Source: Mycobacterium colombiense
GTDB lineage: Bacteria; Actinomycetota; Actinomycetes; Mycobacteriales; Mycobacteriaceae
Direction: 5' to 3'
DNA: 64,000 nucleotides
Assembly: GCF_001665835.1 (NCBI RefSeq)
Contig: NZ_LZSX01000107.1
Span: 1-64,000, forward strand
Positions 43,800-53,114 of this stretch are shown piece by piece. The position numbers and the translations under genes were made by a program. The notes under the pieces are model-generated. The model was not told where the DNA came from, made no database searches, and saw only the letters and a list, made by a program, of their open reading frames with translations. The first letter of the stretch is position 1. Each line of letters begins with the position of its first letter.

Positions 43800-43823
43800 A
43801 CAAGACGAGACGGTCCGTCTTGT
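43800..43823. promoter_or_regulatory. Candidate TetR operator, copy 1
   Basis: ACAAGACG and CGTCTTGT form a perfect 8-bp inverted repeat with an 8-nt spacer. A second, overlapping palindrome AGACGGTCCGTCT sits at 43808-43820. The 19-mer AGACGAGACGGTCCGTCTT (43803-43821) is repeated exactly at 57012-57030. It lies between divergent tetR and fadE. Confidence 0.65.
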
Positions 43824-43932
43824 ACGCGGCGATCGCAAGTGCGGCAACGGCCGGGAGCAGCGGGTCGCCGCCATCAGAGGCGAAAGGATAGCAGTCCGTG
43901 CGGCCCACGCCAGTTATCTCTCGGCCGTCCCC

Positions 43933-46155
43933 GTGACCCTGGGATTGAGTCCGGAGCAGCAGGAGCTCAGCGACGCCGTGGCGCAGTTCGCCGCCCGCAA
44001 CGCTCCCATTGCCGCGACGCGGGAGGGCTTCGACGACCTCGCGGCCGGTCGCATACCCGGCTGGTGGGATGCACTGGTCGCCAACGGTTTTCACGCGGTG
44101 CATCTGCCCGAAGACCTCGGTGGCCAGGGCGGAGGGCCGATCGACGCCGCCTGCGTCCTGGAAGCTGCGGGCAAATCGCTGCTTCCCGGACCGCTGCTGC
44201 CGACGGTGACCGCCGGAGCCGTCGCGCTGCTCGCCGAACCGACGCCACCCGCAGAGGCATTCCTGCGTGACCTGGCGTCCGGCGCCACCGCGGCGACCGT
44301 GCTTCCCGACGACAACCTTTCCGCGCGCTTCGACGGCGGGCGGTGGCTGGTCACCGGCGCCTCGCAGGTCACCCAGGGAGTGCGTGCGGCGCGCACGATC
44401 CTGCTCGGCGCCCATAGCGGTGACGGCGACGTCGTCTGGCTACTGGTGGACCCCGAAAACCCCGCGGCCACAGTCGAACCCGTAACCGGCACCGACCTCG
44501 TCGCCGACGCCGGGGTCCTACGGCTCGACGACTACCGCGCGACGGAATCGGAGGTCCTCAGCGGCATCGACCCCGACCGCGCGCGGTGCGTCGCCGTGGG
44601 TCTGGTGGCCAGCACGATGGCCGGCATCGCGCAGTGGTGCGTCCAGGCGGTCACCGCGCACTTACGCATCCGAGAACAGTTCGGCAGGGTGATCGGAACT
44701 TTCCAGGCGTTGCAGCACAACGCCGCCATGCTGTTGGTCAACAGCGAACTGGCCACCGCGGCGGCCTGGGACGCGGTCCGCGCCGTCGACGAATCGCTCG
44801 ACCAGCACCGCCTCGCGGCGGCCGGGGCGGCGACCATCGCGGTCTCGCCGATCCCCGACCTGGTGCTCGACGCCCTGACGATGCTCGGCGCGATCGGCTT
44901 CACCTGGGAACACGACGTGCACCTGTACTGGCGGCGGGCCATCAGCCTCGCGGGATCGATAGGTCCGGCGAATCGCTGGGCGCGGCGGCTGGGCGAACTC
45001 GCGTGCACGCAGACACGCGACATGGCGGTGAATCTCGGCGACGCGGAATCGGAATTTCGTTCCTGGGTCGCCGAGACGCTGGATGCGGCCCTGCAGTTGC
45101 GCAACGACAAACCCGCACCGCACGGCGACTACGCGGACCAGGCTTCCGGGCCGCAACGCACGTTGATCGCCGACGCCGGTCTCATGGCGCCGCACTGGCC
45201 GGAACCCTGGGGCGTCGGGGCGGACCCGTTGAAACAGCTCATCATCGACGAGGAGTTCGCCAAGCGGCCCGGGCTGGTTCGGCCATCGCTGAACATCGCC
45301 GAGTGGATCCTGCCCTCGGTAATGGCCGCCGCACCCAAAGACTTGCAGGAGAAGCTGATTCCGCCGACCCAACGCGGCGAGATTCATTGGTGTCAGCTGT
45401 TCAGCGAGCCGGGCGCCGGCTCCGACCTCGCGTCGCTGACCACCCGCGCGACCAAGGTCGACGGCGGCTGGCGGATCAACGGCCACAAGATCTGGACGTC
45501 GTTGGCGCAGTACGCCGACCTGGGTGCGCTGCTGGCCCGCACCGACCCCGAGGCCAGCAAGCACCGCGGCATCGGGTACTTCATCCTCGACATGCGGTCG
45601 CCCGGGATCGAAATCCAGCCGATCAAGACGGCGACCGGGCAGGCCCACTTCAACGAGGTGTTCCTCAACGACGTCTTCATTCCCGACGAGATGCTGCTGG
45701 GCGGCGCAGGCGACGGTTGGAGCCTGGCGATCGCGACGATGGCCGAAGAGCGTTCCGCGATCAGCGGATACGTCAAGTTCGACCGGGCCATCGCGTTGCG
45801 CCGGCTCGCCGCTCAACCCGGACCCGACCGTGACGACGCCCTGCGTGAGCTCGGCGAGCTCGACGCCTACACCAACGCCATCAGGGCGCTCGGCGTGCGC
45901 GAAACCATCCGGCTGCTCGACGGGCAGGCGTCGGGTCCGGCGTCGAGCATCGCCAAGGTCGCGATGAATGTGCTGCTGCGCAGGACCTTCCAGGCCACGC
46001 TGCAGTTGACCGGGCAGGTCGCAATGGTCGACGACCCCGACGCCGCGGTCGTGGAACCCTATCTGCATCTGCCGGCCGAGCTGATCGGCGGCGGGACGAG
46101 GGAGATCCAGCTGAACATCATCGCGCAGATGATTCTCGGCCTACCCCGGAAATAA
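43933..46155 (+). CDS. Double-length acyl-CoA dehydrogenase (FadE, two tandem ACAD units)
   Basis: 740 residues from GTG 43933 (VTLGLSPEQQELSDAVAQFA); the frame is open to 43699 but the extra residues run through the operator and are not credible. Unit 1 (about 1-365) and unit 2 (about 385-740) are each acyl-CoA-dehydrogenase-like. Unit 2 has the FAD/substrate signatures WCQLFSEPGAGSDLASLTTR, INGHKIWTSLAQYADLGALL and GGGTREIQLNIIAQMILGLP. Two-headed enzymes of this kind include FadE34, which acts on steroid side-chain CoA esters. It would introduce an alpha,beta double bond. A thiolase-like gene follows 9 nt downstream. Confidence 0.88.
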   Translation: MTLGLSPEQQELSDAVAQFAARNAPIAATREGFDDLAAGRIPGWWDALVANGFHAVHLPEDLGGQGGGPIDAACVLEAAGKSLLPGPLLPTVTAGAVALLAEPTPPAEAFLRDLASGATAATVLPDDNLSARFDGGRWLVTGASQVTQGVRAARTILLGAHSGDGDVVWLLVDPENPAATVEPVTGTDLVADAGVLRLDDYRATESEVLSGIDPDRARCVAVGLVASTMAGIAQWCVQAVTAHLRIREQFGRVIGTFQALQHNAAMLLVNSELATAAAWDAVRAVDESLDQHRLAAAGAATIAVSPIPDLVLDALTMLGAIGFTWEHDVHLYWRRAISLAGSIGPANRWARRLGELACTQTRDMAVNLGDAESEFRSWVAETLDAALQLRNDKPAPHGDYADQASGPQRTLIADAGLMAPHWPEPWGVGADPLKQLIIDEEFAKRPGLVRPSLNIAEWILPSVMAAAPKDLQEKLIPPTQRGEIHWCQLFSEPGAGSDLASLTTRATKVDGGWRINGHKIWTSLAQYADLGALLARTDPEASKHRGIGYFILDMRSPGIEIQPIKTATGQAHFNEVFLNDVFIPDEMLLGGAGDGWSLAIATMAEERSAISGYVKFDRAIALRRLAAQPGPDRDDALRELGELDAYTNAIRALGVRETIRLLDGQASGPASSIAKVAMNVLLRRTFQATLQLTGQVAMVDDPDAAVVEPYLHLPAELIGGGTREIQLNIIAQMILGLPRK

Positions 46156-46164
46156 GGACACAGC

Positions 46165-47373
46165 ATGGGATTACGCGGAGAAGCCGCGATCGTCGGATAC
46201 GTCGAACTGCCGCCGGAACGCATGACCAAGGCGTCACCCGCGCCGTTCGCCATCGAACAGTGGGCCGAACTCGGCGCCGCCGCACTGGACGATGCGGGCC
46301 TGCCCTTCGACGTCGTCAACGGGATCGTCGCGTCGCACCTGGCCGAGTCGGAGATCTTCGTGCCCTCCACGATCGCCGAATACCTGGGCGTGGGAGCGCG
46401 ATTCGCCGAGCACGTCGACCTCGGCGGCGCCAGCGCCGCCGCCATGGTGTGGCGGGCCGCCGCTGCCGTCGAACTCGGCATCTGCGACGCGGTGCTGTGT
46501 GCGCTGCCCGCCCGCTACATCACCCCGATGTCGCCGAAGAAGCCCAGATCGCTGGGCGACGCGTTGTACTTCGGTTCGTCGAGCAACCAATACGGCTCTC
46601 CGCAAGCTGAATTCGAAATTCCCTACGGCAACCTGGGCCAGAACGGCCCCTATGGCCAGGTGGCCCAGCGTTACGCGGCGGTGTACGGCTACGACGAGCG
46701 GGCCATGGCCAAGCTTGTCGTCGACACCCGGGTCAACGCCAACCACACCGACGGCGCGATCTGGAAGGACAAGCCGCTCACGGTCGATGACGTGCTGGCC
46801 AGCCCGGTGATCGCCGACCCGCTGCACATGCTGGAGATCGTCATGCCCTGCGTCGGGGGAGCGGCGGTCGTCGTCGCCAGCGCGGACGTTGCCAAGCGGT
46901 CGCGCAATCGTCCGGTGTGGGTAAAGGGATTCGGCGAGCATGTGCCGTTCAAGACTCCGACGTACGCCGAGGATCTGCTCAACACCCCGATCGCCGCCGC
47001 GGCCGACACCGCGTTCGCCATGACCGATCTGAGTCGTGACCAGATGGACATGGTCTCGATCTATGACTGCTACACCATCACCGTGCTGCTCTCGCTGGAG
47101 GACGCCGGCTTCTGCGAGAAGGGCAAGGGCATGGAATTCGTCGCCAACCATGACCTGACCTTCCGCGGCGACTTCCCCCTGAACACGGCCGGCGGGCAAT
47201 TGGGTTTCGGCCAAGCGGGTTTGGCCGGCGGAATGCACCACGTCTGCGACGCCGCCCGCCAGATCATGGGCCGCGCGGGCGCCGCGCAGATCGCCGACTG
47301 CAACCGGGCCTTCGTGTCCGGCAACGGCGGCATCCTGTCCGAGCAGACCACCCTGATTCTGCAAGGGGACTGA
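46165..47373 (+). CDS. Thiolase-like lipid-transfer protein (Ltp-type), pair 1
   Basis: 402 residues from ATG 46165 with AAGGA upstream. The thiolase-superfamily Ltp layout is clear: MGLRGEAAIVGYVELPPERM at the N-terminus, LGGASAAAMVWRAAAAVELG, PCVGGAAVVVASAD, SIYDCYTITVLLSLEDAGFC and LNTAGGQLGFGQAGLAGGMH. The usual thiolase Cys/His set is not obviously complete, as in Ltp2-type retro-aldolases that use Tyr residues and work with a DUF35 partner. The DUF35 gene begins 3 nt downstream. Probable role: carbon-carbon cleavage of a beta-hydroxy or beta-keto acyl-CoA. Confidence 0.86.
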   Translation: MGLRGEAAIVGYVELPPERMTKASPAPFAIEQWAELGAAALDDAGLPFDVVNGIVASHLAESEIFVPSTIAEYLGVGARFAEHVDLGGASAAAMVWRAAAAVELGICDAVLCALPARYITPMSPKKPRSLGDALYFGSSSNQYGSPQAEFEIPYGNLGQNGPYGQVAQRYAAVYGYDERAMAKLVVDTRVNANHTDGAIWKDKPLTVDDVLASPVIADPLHMLEIVMPCVGGAAVVVASADVAKRSRNRPVWVKGFGEHVPFKTPTYAEDLLNTPIAAAADTAFAMTDLSRDQMDMVSIYDCYTITVLLSLEDAGFCEKGKGMEFVANHDLTFRGDFPLNTAGGQLGFGQAGLAGGMHHVCDAARQIMGRAGAAQIADCNRAFVSGNGGILSEQTTLILQGD

Positions 47374-47376
47374 CTG

Positions 47377-47784
47377 ATGAACTTCGAACGACCGATGCCC
47401 GTCAAAACGCCTACCAGCGCGCCGTTTTGGGATGCGCTGGCGCAGCATCGCATCGTCATCCAGTACTCGCCGTCACTGCAGGCCTACGTGTTCTACCCGC
47501 GGGTACGCGCGCCGCGCACCCTGGCCGACGACCTGGAATGGCGCGAAATCTCGGGGATGGGCACCCTGTACTCGTACACGGTGGCCCACCGGCCGGTCAG
47601 TCCGCATTTCGCCGACGCCGTGCCCCAGCTGCTCGCTATCGTCGAATGGGACGAGGGCCCAAGGTTTTCCACCGAGATGGTCAATGTCGACCCGGCCCGC
47701 CTGAAAGTCGGAATGCGGGTGAAGCCGGTGTTCTGCGACTACCCCGAACACGAGGTCACGCTGCTGCGTTACGAGCCCGCCTAG
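47377..47784 (+). CDS. DUF35 OB-fold partner protein without zinc-ribbon cysteines, pair 1
   Basis: 135 residues from ATG 47377. The OB-fold half is normal (EWREISGMGTLYSYTVAHRP, then VGMRVKPVFCDYPEHEVTLL). In the usual rubredoxin-like ribbon the Cys-x-x-Cys pairs are missing: the segment reads IVIQYSPSLQAYVFYPRVRA, where homologues have two cysteines around the turn. The family partners thiolase-like Ltp proteins in retro-aldol or thiolase complexes, so a metal-free variant is expected here. Its stop overlaps that of the convergent lacI gene by 4 nt. Confidence 0.83.
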   Translation: MNFERPMPVKTPTSAPFWDALAQHRIVIQYSPSLQAYVFYPRVRAPRTLADDLEWREISGMGTLYSYTVAHRPVSPHFADAVPQLLAIVEWDEGPRFSTEMVNVDPARLKVGMRVKPVFCDYPEHEVTLLRYEPA

Positions 47785-48758
47785 GTCGACGACCGCACCA
47801 CCAGGTGGGCGATGTCGGTCAGCTCGGGAGACGGTGGGGCGGGGTGCCCCAGCCGCTCGAAGACCGCGGCGAGCGCAGCGTCAGCGACCGCGCAGGGGTC
47901 GAATTGCACGGTGGTCAACGGCGGCGTGCTCACCATGCCCATCGGGCTGGCGTCGACGCCCATCACGGCCAGGTCGCCCGGACAGCGCAGCCGCGCTTGA
48001 TGAATGCCGTAGAGGACGAGGCAGGCGATCTCGTCGCTTTGCGCGCACACCGCGGTCACCCCGGCGCCCACCCAGCCGGTGACCACGTCGGCGGCGTTGT
48101 CCAGGGTGACCTCGTCGACTCGCACGTCGGGAAGGCCGCGCAACTGTGCCGCCCGCGAAACACCCTCGAACCAGTAGTCGCCCAGCGGGCGCCATCGGGC
48201 AATCCCGGTGTAGGCGAACGCGATCCGGCGATGGCCGCGCTCGACCAGGTGATCGACCCGCATCTCGCCGACGGACAGATGCGGGTCTTTGAGCGCGGGC
48301 AGTGTGCCGATCTCGATATGGGGGATGCCCGCGTTCGTCACCGCTTGCCGGGCGGCCGCGTTCAGCGGGAACAGGCTGGTGACCGCGACGGGATCCAGAT
48401 TCTCGATCGCGTCGACCACGTGCTGGTCGTCGTCGGTCTCGAAGATCTGCACCTGAAGAAAACCCTCGCGGGCCAGCGCGGTGGTCATCCGGCTGCCGGC
48501 CTGCATCGGCATTTCGCCGACGGCCACGTGCGGCACCACGTAGAGCACCACTCCGCTTTTGCCGCGCGCGAGGTTGCGGGCGGCAAGGTTGGGCCGGTAG
48601 CCGAGCAGTTTGGCCGCGCGGTAGACCGCGTCGCGGGTTTCCGGGGAGATGCGGCGGCCCCGCGCGTTGTTGAGCACATAACTGACCGTGGCGGTGGACA
48701 CGCCGGCCAGTCGGGCCACGTCGGCGGTAGTCGGACGCGCAGCTCTATTGGTGCTCAA
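47781..48758 (-). CDS. LacI-family transcriptional regulator
   Basis: 325 residues from TTG 48758 (TTG-AGC-ACC) with AAGG upstream. The N-terminal helix-turn-helix and hinge are standard: TTADVARLAGVSTATVSYVL, then NNARGRRISPETRDAVYRAA. A periplasmic-binding-protein-like ligand domain follows (residues about 68-325). LacI proteins usually sense sugars or small metabolites and are uncommon in mycobacteria. It is divergent from the amidohydrolase operon beginning at 49046 and probably controls it through the 287-bp region between them. Confidence 0.92.
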   Translation of the reverse strand: MSTNRAARPTTADVARLAGVSTATVSYVLNNARGRRISPETRDAVYRAAKLLGYRPNLAARNLARGKSGVVLYVVPHVAVGEMPMQAGSRMTTALAREGFLQVQIFETDDDQHVVDAIENLDPVAVTSLFPLNAAARQAVTNAGIPHIEIGTLPALKDPHLSVGEMRVDHLVERGHRRIAFAYTGIARWRPLGDYWFEGVSRAAQLRGLPDVRVDEVTLDNAADVVTGWVGAGVTAVCAQSDEIACLVLYGIHQARLRCPGDLAVMGVDASPMGMVSTPPLTTVQFDPCAVADAALAAVFERLGHPAPPSPELTDIAHLVVRSST

Positions 48759-48860
48759 CTTCCGTTACCTTCTGGGCCCGGTCATGCCCCATGGTGGCAC
48801 GGGCCGCCGATTGGCATCGCGCCATCCCATTCAGGGCGGTTGCAGGCAGCGCCAGGCGCC

Positions 48861-48873
48861 GGACTAATAGTCC
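48861..48873. promoter_or_regulatory. 13-bp palindrome in the lacI-amidohydrolase intergenic region
   Basis: GGACTAATAGTCC is a perfect 6-bp inverted repeat around one base, 100 bp upstream of the lacI start. Position and symmetry fit a regulator site, but the sequence is not the common LacI half-site with central CG. Confidence 0.35.
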
Positions 48874-48985
48874 CTGATACCGCACTCGGTGGAAACGATC
48901 CGTCCCTGACGGGGAAGGCGGCAGCGCCGTTGCCACATCGCGCATTAAAGCCGGATTCGTCGTCATCCACGCGCGGCGGTGCCGG

Positions 48986-49013
48986 TTGACACTGTGACTC
49001 ACGCCATTATCTA
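48986..49013 (+). promoter_or_regulatory. Candidate promoter of the amidohydrolase operon
   Basis: TTGACA (48986-48991), a perfect -35 hexamer, is followed after 16 nt by TATCTA (49008-49013). A GAGGAG ribosome site and the ATG at 49046 come next. The -10 lacks the final T, so strength is uncertain. Confidence 0.45.
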
Positions 49014-49045
49014 CTAGTCACTATCTATCGACCGAGGAGCGCGGC

Positions 49046-50407
49046 ATGAATAAGGACGATCTGATCCTGATCAGCGTGGACGACCACATCGCCGAGCCGG
49101 CCGACATGTTCGACGCGCACGTTCCCGCCACCTACAAGGATCGCGCCCCGCGGGTGGTCATCGAACCCGACGGCATCCAGCAGTGGTACTACGGCGACAT
49201 CCGTGGACGCAACATGGGACTGAACGCCGTCGCGGGAAAGCCCCGCGAGATGTACAACATCGACGCCTCACGCTACGACGAGATGCGGCCGGGCTGCTTC
49301 AACGTCGACGAGCGGGTGCGGGACATGAACGCCGGCGGACAGCTGGCAGGGTTGAACTTCCCGAACTTCACCGGGTTCTCCGGCCAGGTCCTCAACCAGG
49401 GTCCCGACCGCGACACGAACCTGGTGATGATCAAGGCCTACAACGACTGGCACGTCGACGAATGGTGCGGGGCCTATCCGGGCCGATTCATCCCGTGCGG
49501 CATCCTGCCGCTGTTCGACGTGGCCGAGGCCGCCAAGGAGGTCAAACGGCTCGCCGACAAGGGCTGTCACGCCGTCACATTCTCGGAGAACCCAGAGGCG
49601 TTGCAAATGCCCAGCATTCACACCAAGTACTGGTACCCGCTGTTCGAGGCCGTCTGCGAAAGCAACACGGTGCTGTGCACCCACGTGGGCTCCGCCTCGC
49701 GCTCGCCGCAGGTGTCCACGGACGCGCCGCCCAGTGTGCAGATGACCGCCTCGTCGATGATGAGCATGTTCACCTTCACCGAGCTGATCTGGGCGCAGTT
49801 CTGGGCGGACTTCCCGCAGCTGAAGTTCTCGCTGACCGAAGGCGACGTCGGCTGGATCCCGTACTTCCTCTGGCGGGCCGAGCACGTGTACAACCGGCAC
49901 TCGGGTTGGACGCTGGCGTCGTTCCCGCCCGGATACGACGGGCCGACCGACGTGTTCAAGCGGCACTTCTACACCTGCTTCATCAGCGACAAAGTCGGTG
50001 TGCAGAACATGAATTGGTTCAACGAGGACATGCTGTGCTGGGAGTCCGACTTCCCGCACTCCGACAGCAACTGGCCCTTCGCGCCCGAGGACATCGTCGC
50101 CACCATGGGCCACCTCGACGACGCGGTCATCAACAAGATCACCCACCAAAATGCCATGGCCGCATACTCATTCGACCCTTTCCAGTACATCCCGAAGGAG
50201 CATGCGCGGGCCGGCTACCTGCGCGCGCAGGCCACCGACGTCGACGTGGTCACCCATGTCGGCCGCCAGGCCAGCCAGCGTGACCGGGACGCGTGGACGA
50301 GGATGACGCAGTTCGCGCTGCAGGCGCAGGCGCAGGCCTCGGCGCAGGCGCCCGTGACGGTTGAGGTGTCCGGCATCGCCGGGCGCGCCACCACCCTGGG
50401 CAACTGA
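49046..50407 (+). CDS. Amidohydrolase-2 family (ACMSD-like) metal hydrolase/decarboxylase
   Basis: 453 residues from ATG 49046 with GAGGAG upstream. The motif ILISVDDHIAEPADMFDAHV holds the DxH variant of the N-terminal metal site used by ACMSD-like amidohydrolases. LCTHVGSAS gives the central His, and WESDFPHSDSNWPFAPED the C-terminal Asp. The C-terminal ~50 residues (after about 395) are Ala/Gln-rich and add to the usual length. Many actinobacterial members lie in lipid or aromatic catabolic islands with Ltp and CoA-transferase genes. The reaction is probably hydrolysis or decarboxylation of a ring-cleavage or acyl product. The CoA-transferase starts 2 nt downstream. Confidence 0.87.
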   Translation: MNKDDLILISVDDHIAEPADMFDAHVPATYKDRAPRVVIEPDGIQQWYYGDIRGRNMGLNAVAGKPREMYNIDASRYDEMRPGCFNVDERVRDMNAGGQLAGLNFPNFTGFSGQVLNQGPDRDTNLVMIKAYNDWHVDEWCGAYPGRFIPCGILPLFDVAEAAKEVKRLADKGCHAVTFSENPEALQMPSIHTKYWYPLFEAVCESNTVLCTHVGSASRSPQVSTDAPPSVQMTASSMMSMFTFTELIWAQFWADFPQLKFSLTEGDVGWIPYFLWRAEHVYNRHSGWTLASFPPGYDGPTDVFKRHFYTCFISDKVGVQNMNWFNEDMLCWESDFPHSDSNWPFAPEDIVATMGHLDDAVINKITHQNAMAAYSFDPFQYIPKEHARAGYLRAQATDVDVVTHVGRQASQRDRDAWTRMTQFALQAQAQASAQAPVTVEVSGIAGRATTLGN

Positions 50408-50409
50408 GC

Positions 50410-52743
50410 GTGGCAGCCGAGCCGCCGCTCGCGGACTGGCGTGTGCTGGAGCTGTGCAACGGCCTGGCGGCGTCCTACTGCGGCAAGATGTTCGTCGACG
50501 CCGGCGCCGACGTAGTGAAAGTCGAATCACCACAGGGTGATTCGCTGCGCGGCTGGTCGGCCGGCGGACCGCCCGGGGCGCTGTTCGGCTACCTGGCCGC
50601 GGGTAAGAAGTCGGTGGTCAATCACGGCCAGGCCGAGGTCACCTCGCTGCTGGCCGGCGCCGACCTCGTGCTCACCGACCTCACCGACGGCTGGACACTG
50701 GACGCCATCAACGCGCACACCGCCGCGTCGGCCGTGGTCGTGGCCATCACACCCTTCGGCACCACCGGGCCCTACGTCGAAAACCAGGTCGCCGCCAACG
50801 AATTCATCCTGCAGGCGTTGTGCGGATCGATCGCCGGCCGCGGCTGGCCGGACGACGAGCCGGTGCAGGCCGGCGGGCGGCTCGGCGAGTGGCTGGCGGG
50901 CACCTTCGCCGCGGCGGTCGCCGCGGCTTCGACCAGGCACGCCGGCCGCAGCGGCCGCGGCGAGGTCATCGACGTCTCGACGTACGAGGCGATGGCGATC
51001 GCCATGGGCGGCCTGTCCGCGATGTCGGCTAGCGTGTTGGGCGCCGATTCGCTGCTGCACGAACGCAGCCTGGAGCTGCCCTCGATTGTTCCGACGGCCG
51101 ACGGTTTGGTCGGCTTCTGCACCATCACCGCACAGCAGTTCCAGGACTTCCTGGTGATGATCGAGCGCGCCGACCTGGTCGACGACGCCGAACTGGCTTC
51201 GTTCGCCGGCCGCGTCGAGCGCCGCGACGAGTTCCTGGGCATGGTCACCGAATGGACCGGGAGCCGAACCACCCAGGAGATCGTCGATCTCGCGGTGGCA
51301 TTCCGGATTCCGGTCGCCCCCATCGCGACTCCCGAGATGCTGCCCAAGATCGACCACTTCGTGGAACGCGGCGTCTTCGTCGACTCGCCGGCCGGGGTGC
51401 TGTCCCCGCGGGTGCCATATCGCAGCGAGGCGATAACGACCGCGGCGCCCGCAGAACCGCCGCAACTCGGCGCCGATGCCGGGCATGTGCGGTGGCCCGC
51501 GCGCCCCGAGTCGCCGCGCGGCGGCGACGGCACCGCGCTGCCGTTGTCCGACGTCCGCGTCACCGACTTCACCGCTTTCTGGGCCGGGCCGGTCGCCACC
51601 CAACTGCTGGGCGCCCTGGGCGCCGACGTGATCAAGGTCGAGGGCGTGCGTCGCCCCGACGGCATGCGGTTCTCCGCCGGCCGCCCACCCGACTGGGACC
51701 AATGGTGGGAATGGGGCCCGGTGTTCTTGTGCAGCAACAACAACAAGCGCTGCGTCAGCATCGAACTCGGCACCGACGCCGGACGAAAGCTCGCCCTTGA
51801 ACTCGTCGCCGCAAGCGATCTCGTCGTCGAGAACTTCTCACCCCGGGTGATGGCGAACTTCGGCCTGGAGTTCGACGCGGTGCGCGCGGCCAACCCGCGG
51901 GCGATCATGGTCCGGATGCCCGCGTTCGGCCTCGACGGCCCGTGGCGCGATCGGGTCGGCTTCGCGCAGACCATGGAACAGGCGACCGGCATGGCGTGGA
52001 TGACCGGACACGCCGACGGCCCACCGGTGATCCCGCGCGGTGTGTGCGACCCGATCGCCGGCCTGCACGCCGCCTTCGCCGCGGTCGCGGCGCTGGTGAT
52101 CCGCGACCGCCGGGGCACCGGAATGCAGGTGGAGTGCACCATGGTCGAGGCCGCGCTGAACGTGGCGGCCGAAATGCTGGTCGAGTATTCGCGCAATGGA
52201 ATCGTGATGCGCCGCAATGGAAATCGCGGGCAGGGTGCCTGTCCCCAGGGGGTCTACCGCTGCCGCGGTGACGACGAGTGGGTCGCGCTGGCCGCGACGG
52301 ACGCCGCCGCCCGCTCGTCGCTGGCCGGCCTCCTCGGCCAGCCGGGCCTGGACGAATCCGGCTGGGCCGAGGGGGCCGACGACATCGACAAACTCGTCGC
52401 CGCCTGGGCCGCGGGGCAATCGGTGACCGAGGCCGTCGAGGCATTGCGCACCGCCGGTGTGGCCGCGGCGCGCGTCACCCCGGCCGCGGCGCTGCTGACC
52501 GATCCGCAGCTGCGGGCCCGCGGCTTCTGGGAGACGGTCGACCACCCCGTCGCAGGCACATTCCTATGCACCGGAATGCCTTTCGCGTTCCTCGGCAAGC
52601 CGCGGCGCTGGATCCGGCGGGTGCCGCCGCTGTACGGCCAGCACACCGATGAGGTGCTGACCGACGTGCTGGGGCACAGCCGGGACGACCTGGCCGCGCT
52701 GCGGCAATCGGGAACCATCAGCGCTCGGCCGGCGGGCCTGTGA
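50410..52743 (+). CDS. Double-domain class III CoA-transferase (CaiB/BaiF)
   Basis: 777 residues from GTG 50410. Two CaiB/BaiF units are fused: unit 1 about residues 1-355 (LADWRVLELCNGLAASYCGK, then FVDAGADVVKVESPQGDSLR) and unit 2 about 375-777 (LSDVRVTDFTAFWAGPVATQ, then LLGALGADVIKVEGVRRPDG; NKRCVSIELGTDAGRKLALE). The GADVxKVE signature occurs in both. In unit 2, NFSPRVMANFGLEFDAVRAA is the usual segment around the catalytic Asp, which is less clear in unit 1. The enzyme would move CoA between acids, activating a substrate without ATP. It lies in a compact operon with the amidohydrolase and pair 2. Confidence 0.9.
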   Translation: MAAEPPLADWRVLELCNGLAASYCGKMFVDAGADVVKVESPQGDSLRGWSAGGPPGALFGYLAAGKKSVVNHGQAEVTSLLAGADLVLTDLTDGWTLDAINAHTAASAVVVAITPFGTTGPYVENQVAANEFILQALCGSIAGRGWPDDEPVQAGGRLGEWLAGTFAAAVAAASTRHAGRSGRGEVIDVSTYEAMAIAMGGLSAMSASVLGADSLLHERSLELPSIVPTADGLVGFCTITAQQFQDFLVMIERADLVDDAELASFAGRVERRDEFLGMVTEWTGSRTTQEIVDLAVAFRIPVAPIATPEMLPKIDHFVERGVFVDSPAGVLSPRVPYRSEAITTAAPAEPPQLGADAGHVRWPARPESPRGGDGTALPLSDVRVTDFTAFWAGPVATQLLGALGADVIKVEGVRRPDGMRFSAGRPPDWDQWWEWGPVFLCSNNNKRCVSIELGTDAGRKLALELVAASDLVVENFSPRVMANFGLEFDAVRAANPRAIMVRMPAFGLDGPWRDRVGFAQTMEQATGMAWMTGHADGPPVIPRGVCDPIAGLHAAFAAVAALVIRDRRGTGMQVECTMVEAALNVAAEMLVEYSRNGIVMRRNGNRGQGACPQGVYRCRGDDEWVALAATDAAARSSLAGLLGQPGLDESGWAEGADDIDKLVAAWAAGQSVTEAVEALRTAGVAAARVTPAAALLTDPQLRARGFWETVDHPVAGTFLCTGMPFAFLGKPRRWIRRVPPLYGQHTDEVLTDVLGHSRDDLAALRQSGTISARPAGL

Positions 52744-52744
52744 C

Positions 52745-53086
52745 GTGGCGGTCAGCCTCTGCGTGCCGCCCCGCGCCGGCGAGCTGTGTGCACCGGTGCG
52801 TTTCCTGGTGCGCCAGGACTCGGTGGTGATGGAGCTGACCGCGCGGCACCGCATCACCAGCGTCGAATGGGACGACGACGAGCACGCCGTCGCGATGGTT
52901 GTCGAGATCACCGACCCGCAGACGGCACGGCCGGTGGATGTGCGCATCGAGGTCGTGGAATCGGGTTCGGCAGCTTACTCCGAGAACGCCGACACACACG
53001 CCACGACCATCGGCACCATCACCCGCGACGGGCGGCGATGCGAAGTGCGCGGCACCTACCTGGGTGTCGTCGCAGACGAAAACTGA
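52745..53086 (+). CDS. Small hypothetical protein in the CoA-catabolic operon
   Basis: 113 residues from GTG 52745, 1 nt after the CoA-transferase stop. The sequence is beta-rich and acidic: PVRFLVRQDSVVMELTARHR, VEWDDDEHAVAMVVEITDPQ, DVRIEVVESGSAAYSENADT and RRCEVRGTYLGVV. No helix, signal or catalytic motif stands out. Tight packing between the CoA-transferase and the thiolase-like gene supports a real gene, perhaps a small beta-barrel accessory protein. Family not recognised. Confidence 0.65.
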   Translation: MAVSLCVPPRAGELCAPVRFLVRQDSVVMELTARHRITSVEWDDDEHAVAMVVEITDPQTARPVDVRIEVVESGSAAYSENADTHATTIGTITRDGRRCEVRGTYLGVVADEN

Positions 53087-53114
53087 AGGGCTGCAACGGA
53101 ATGGACTGTCAGTG

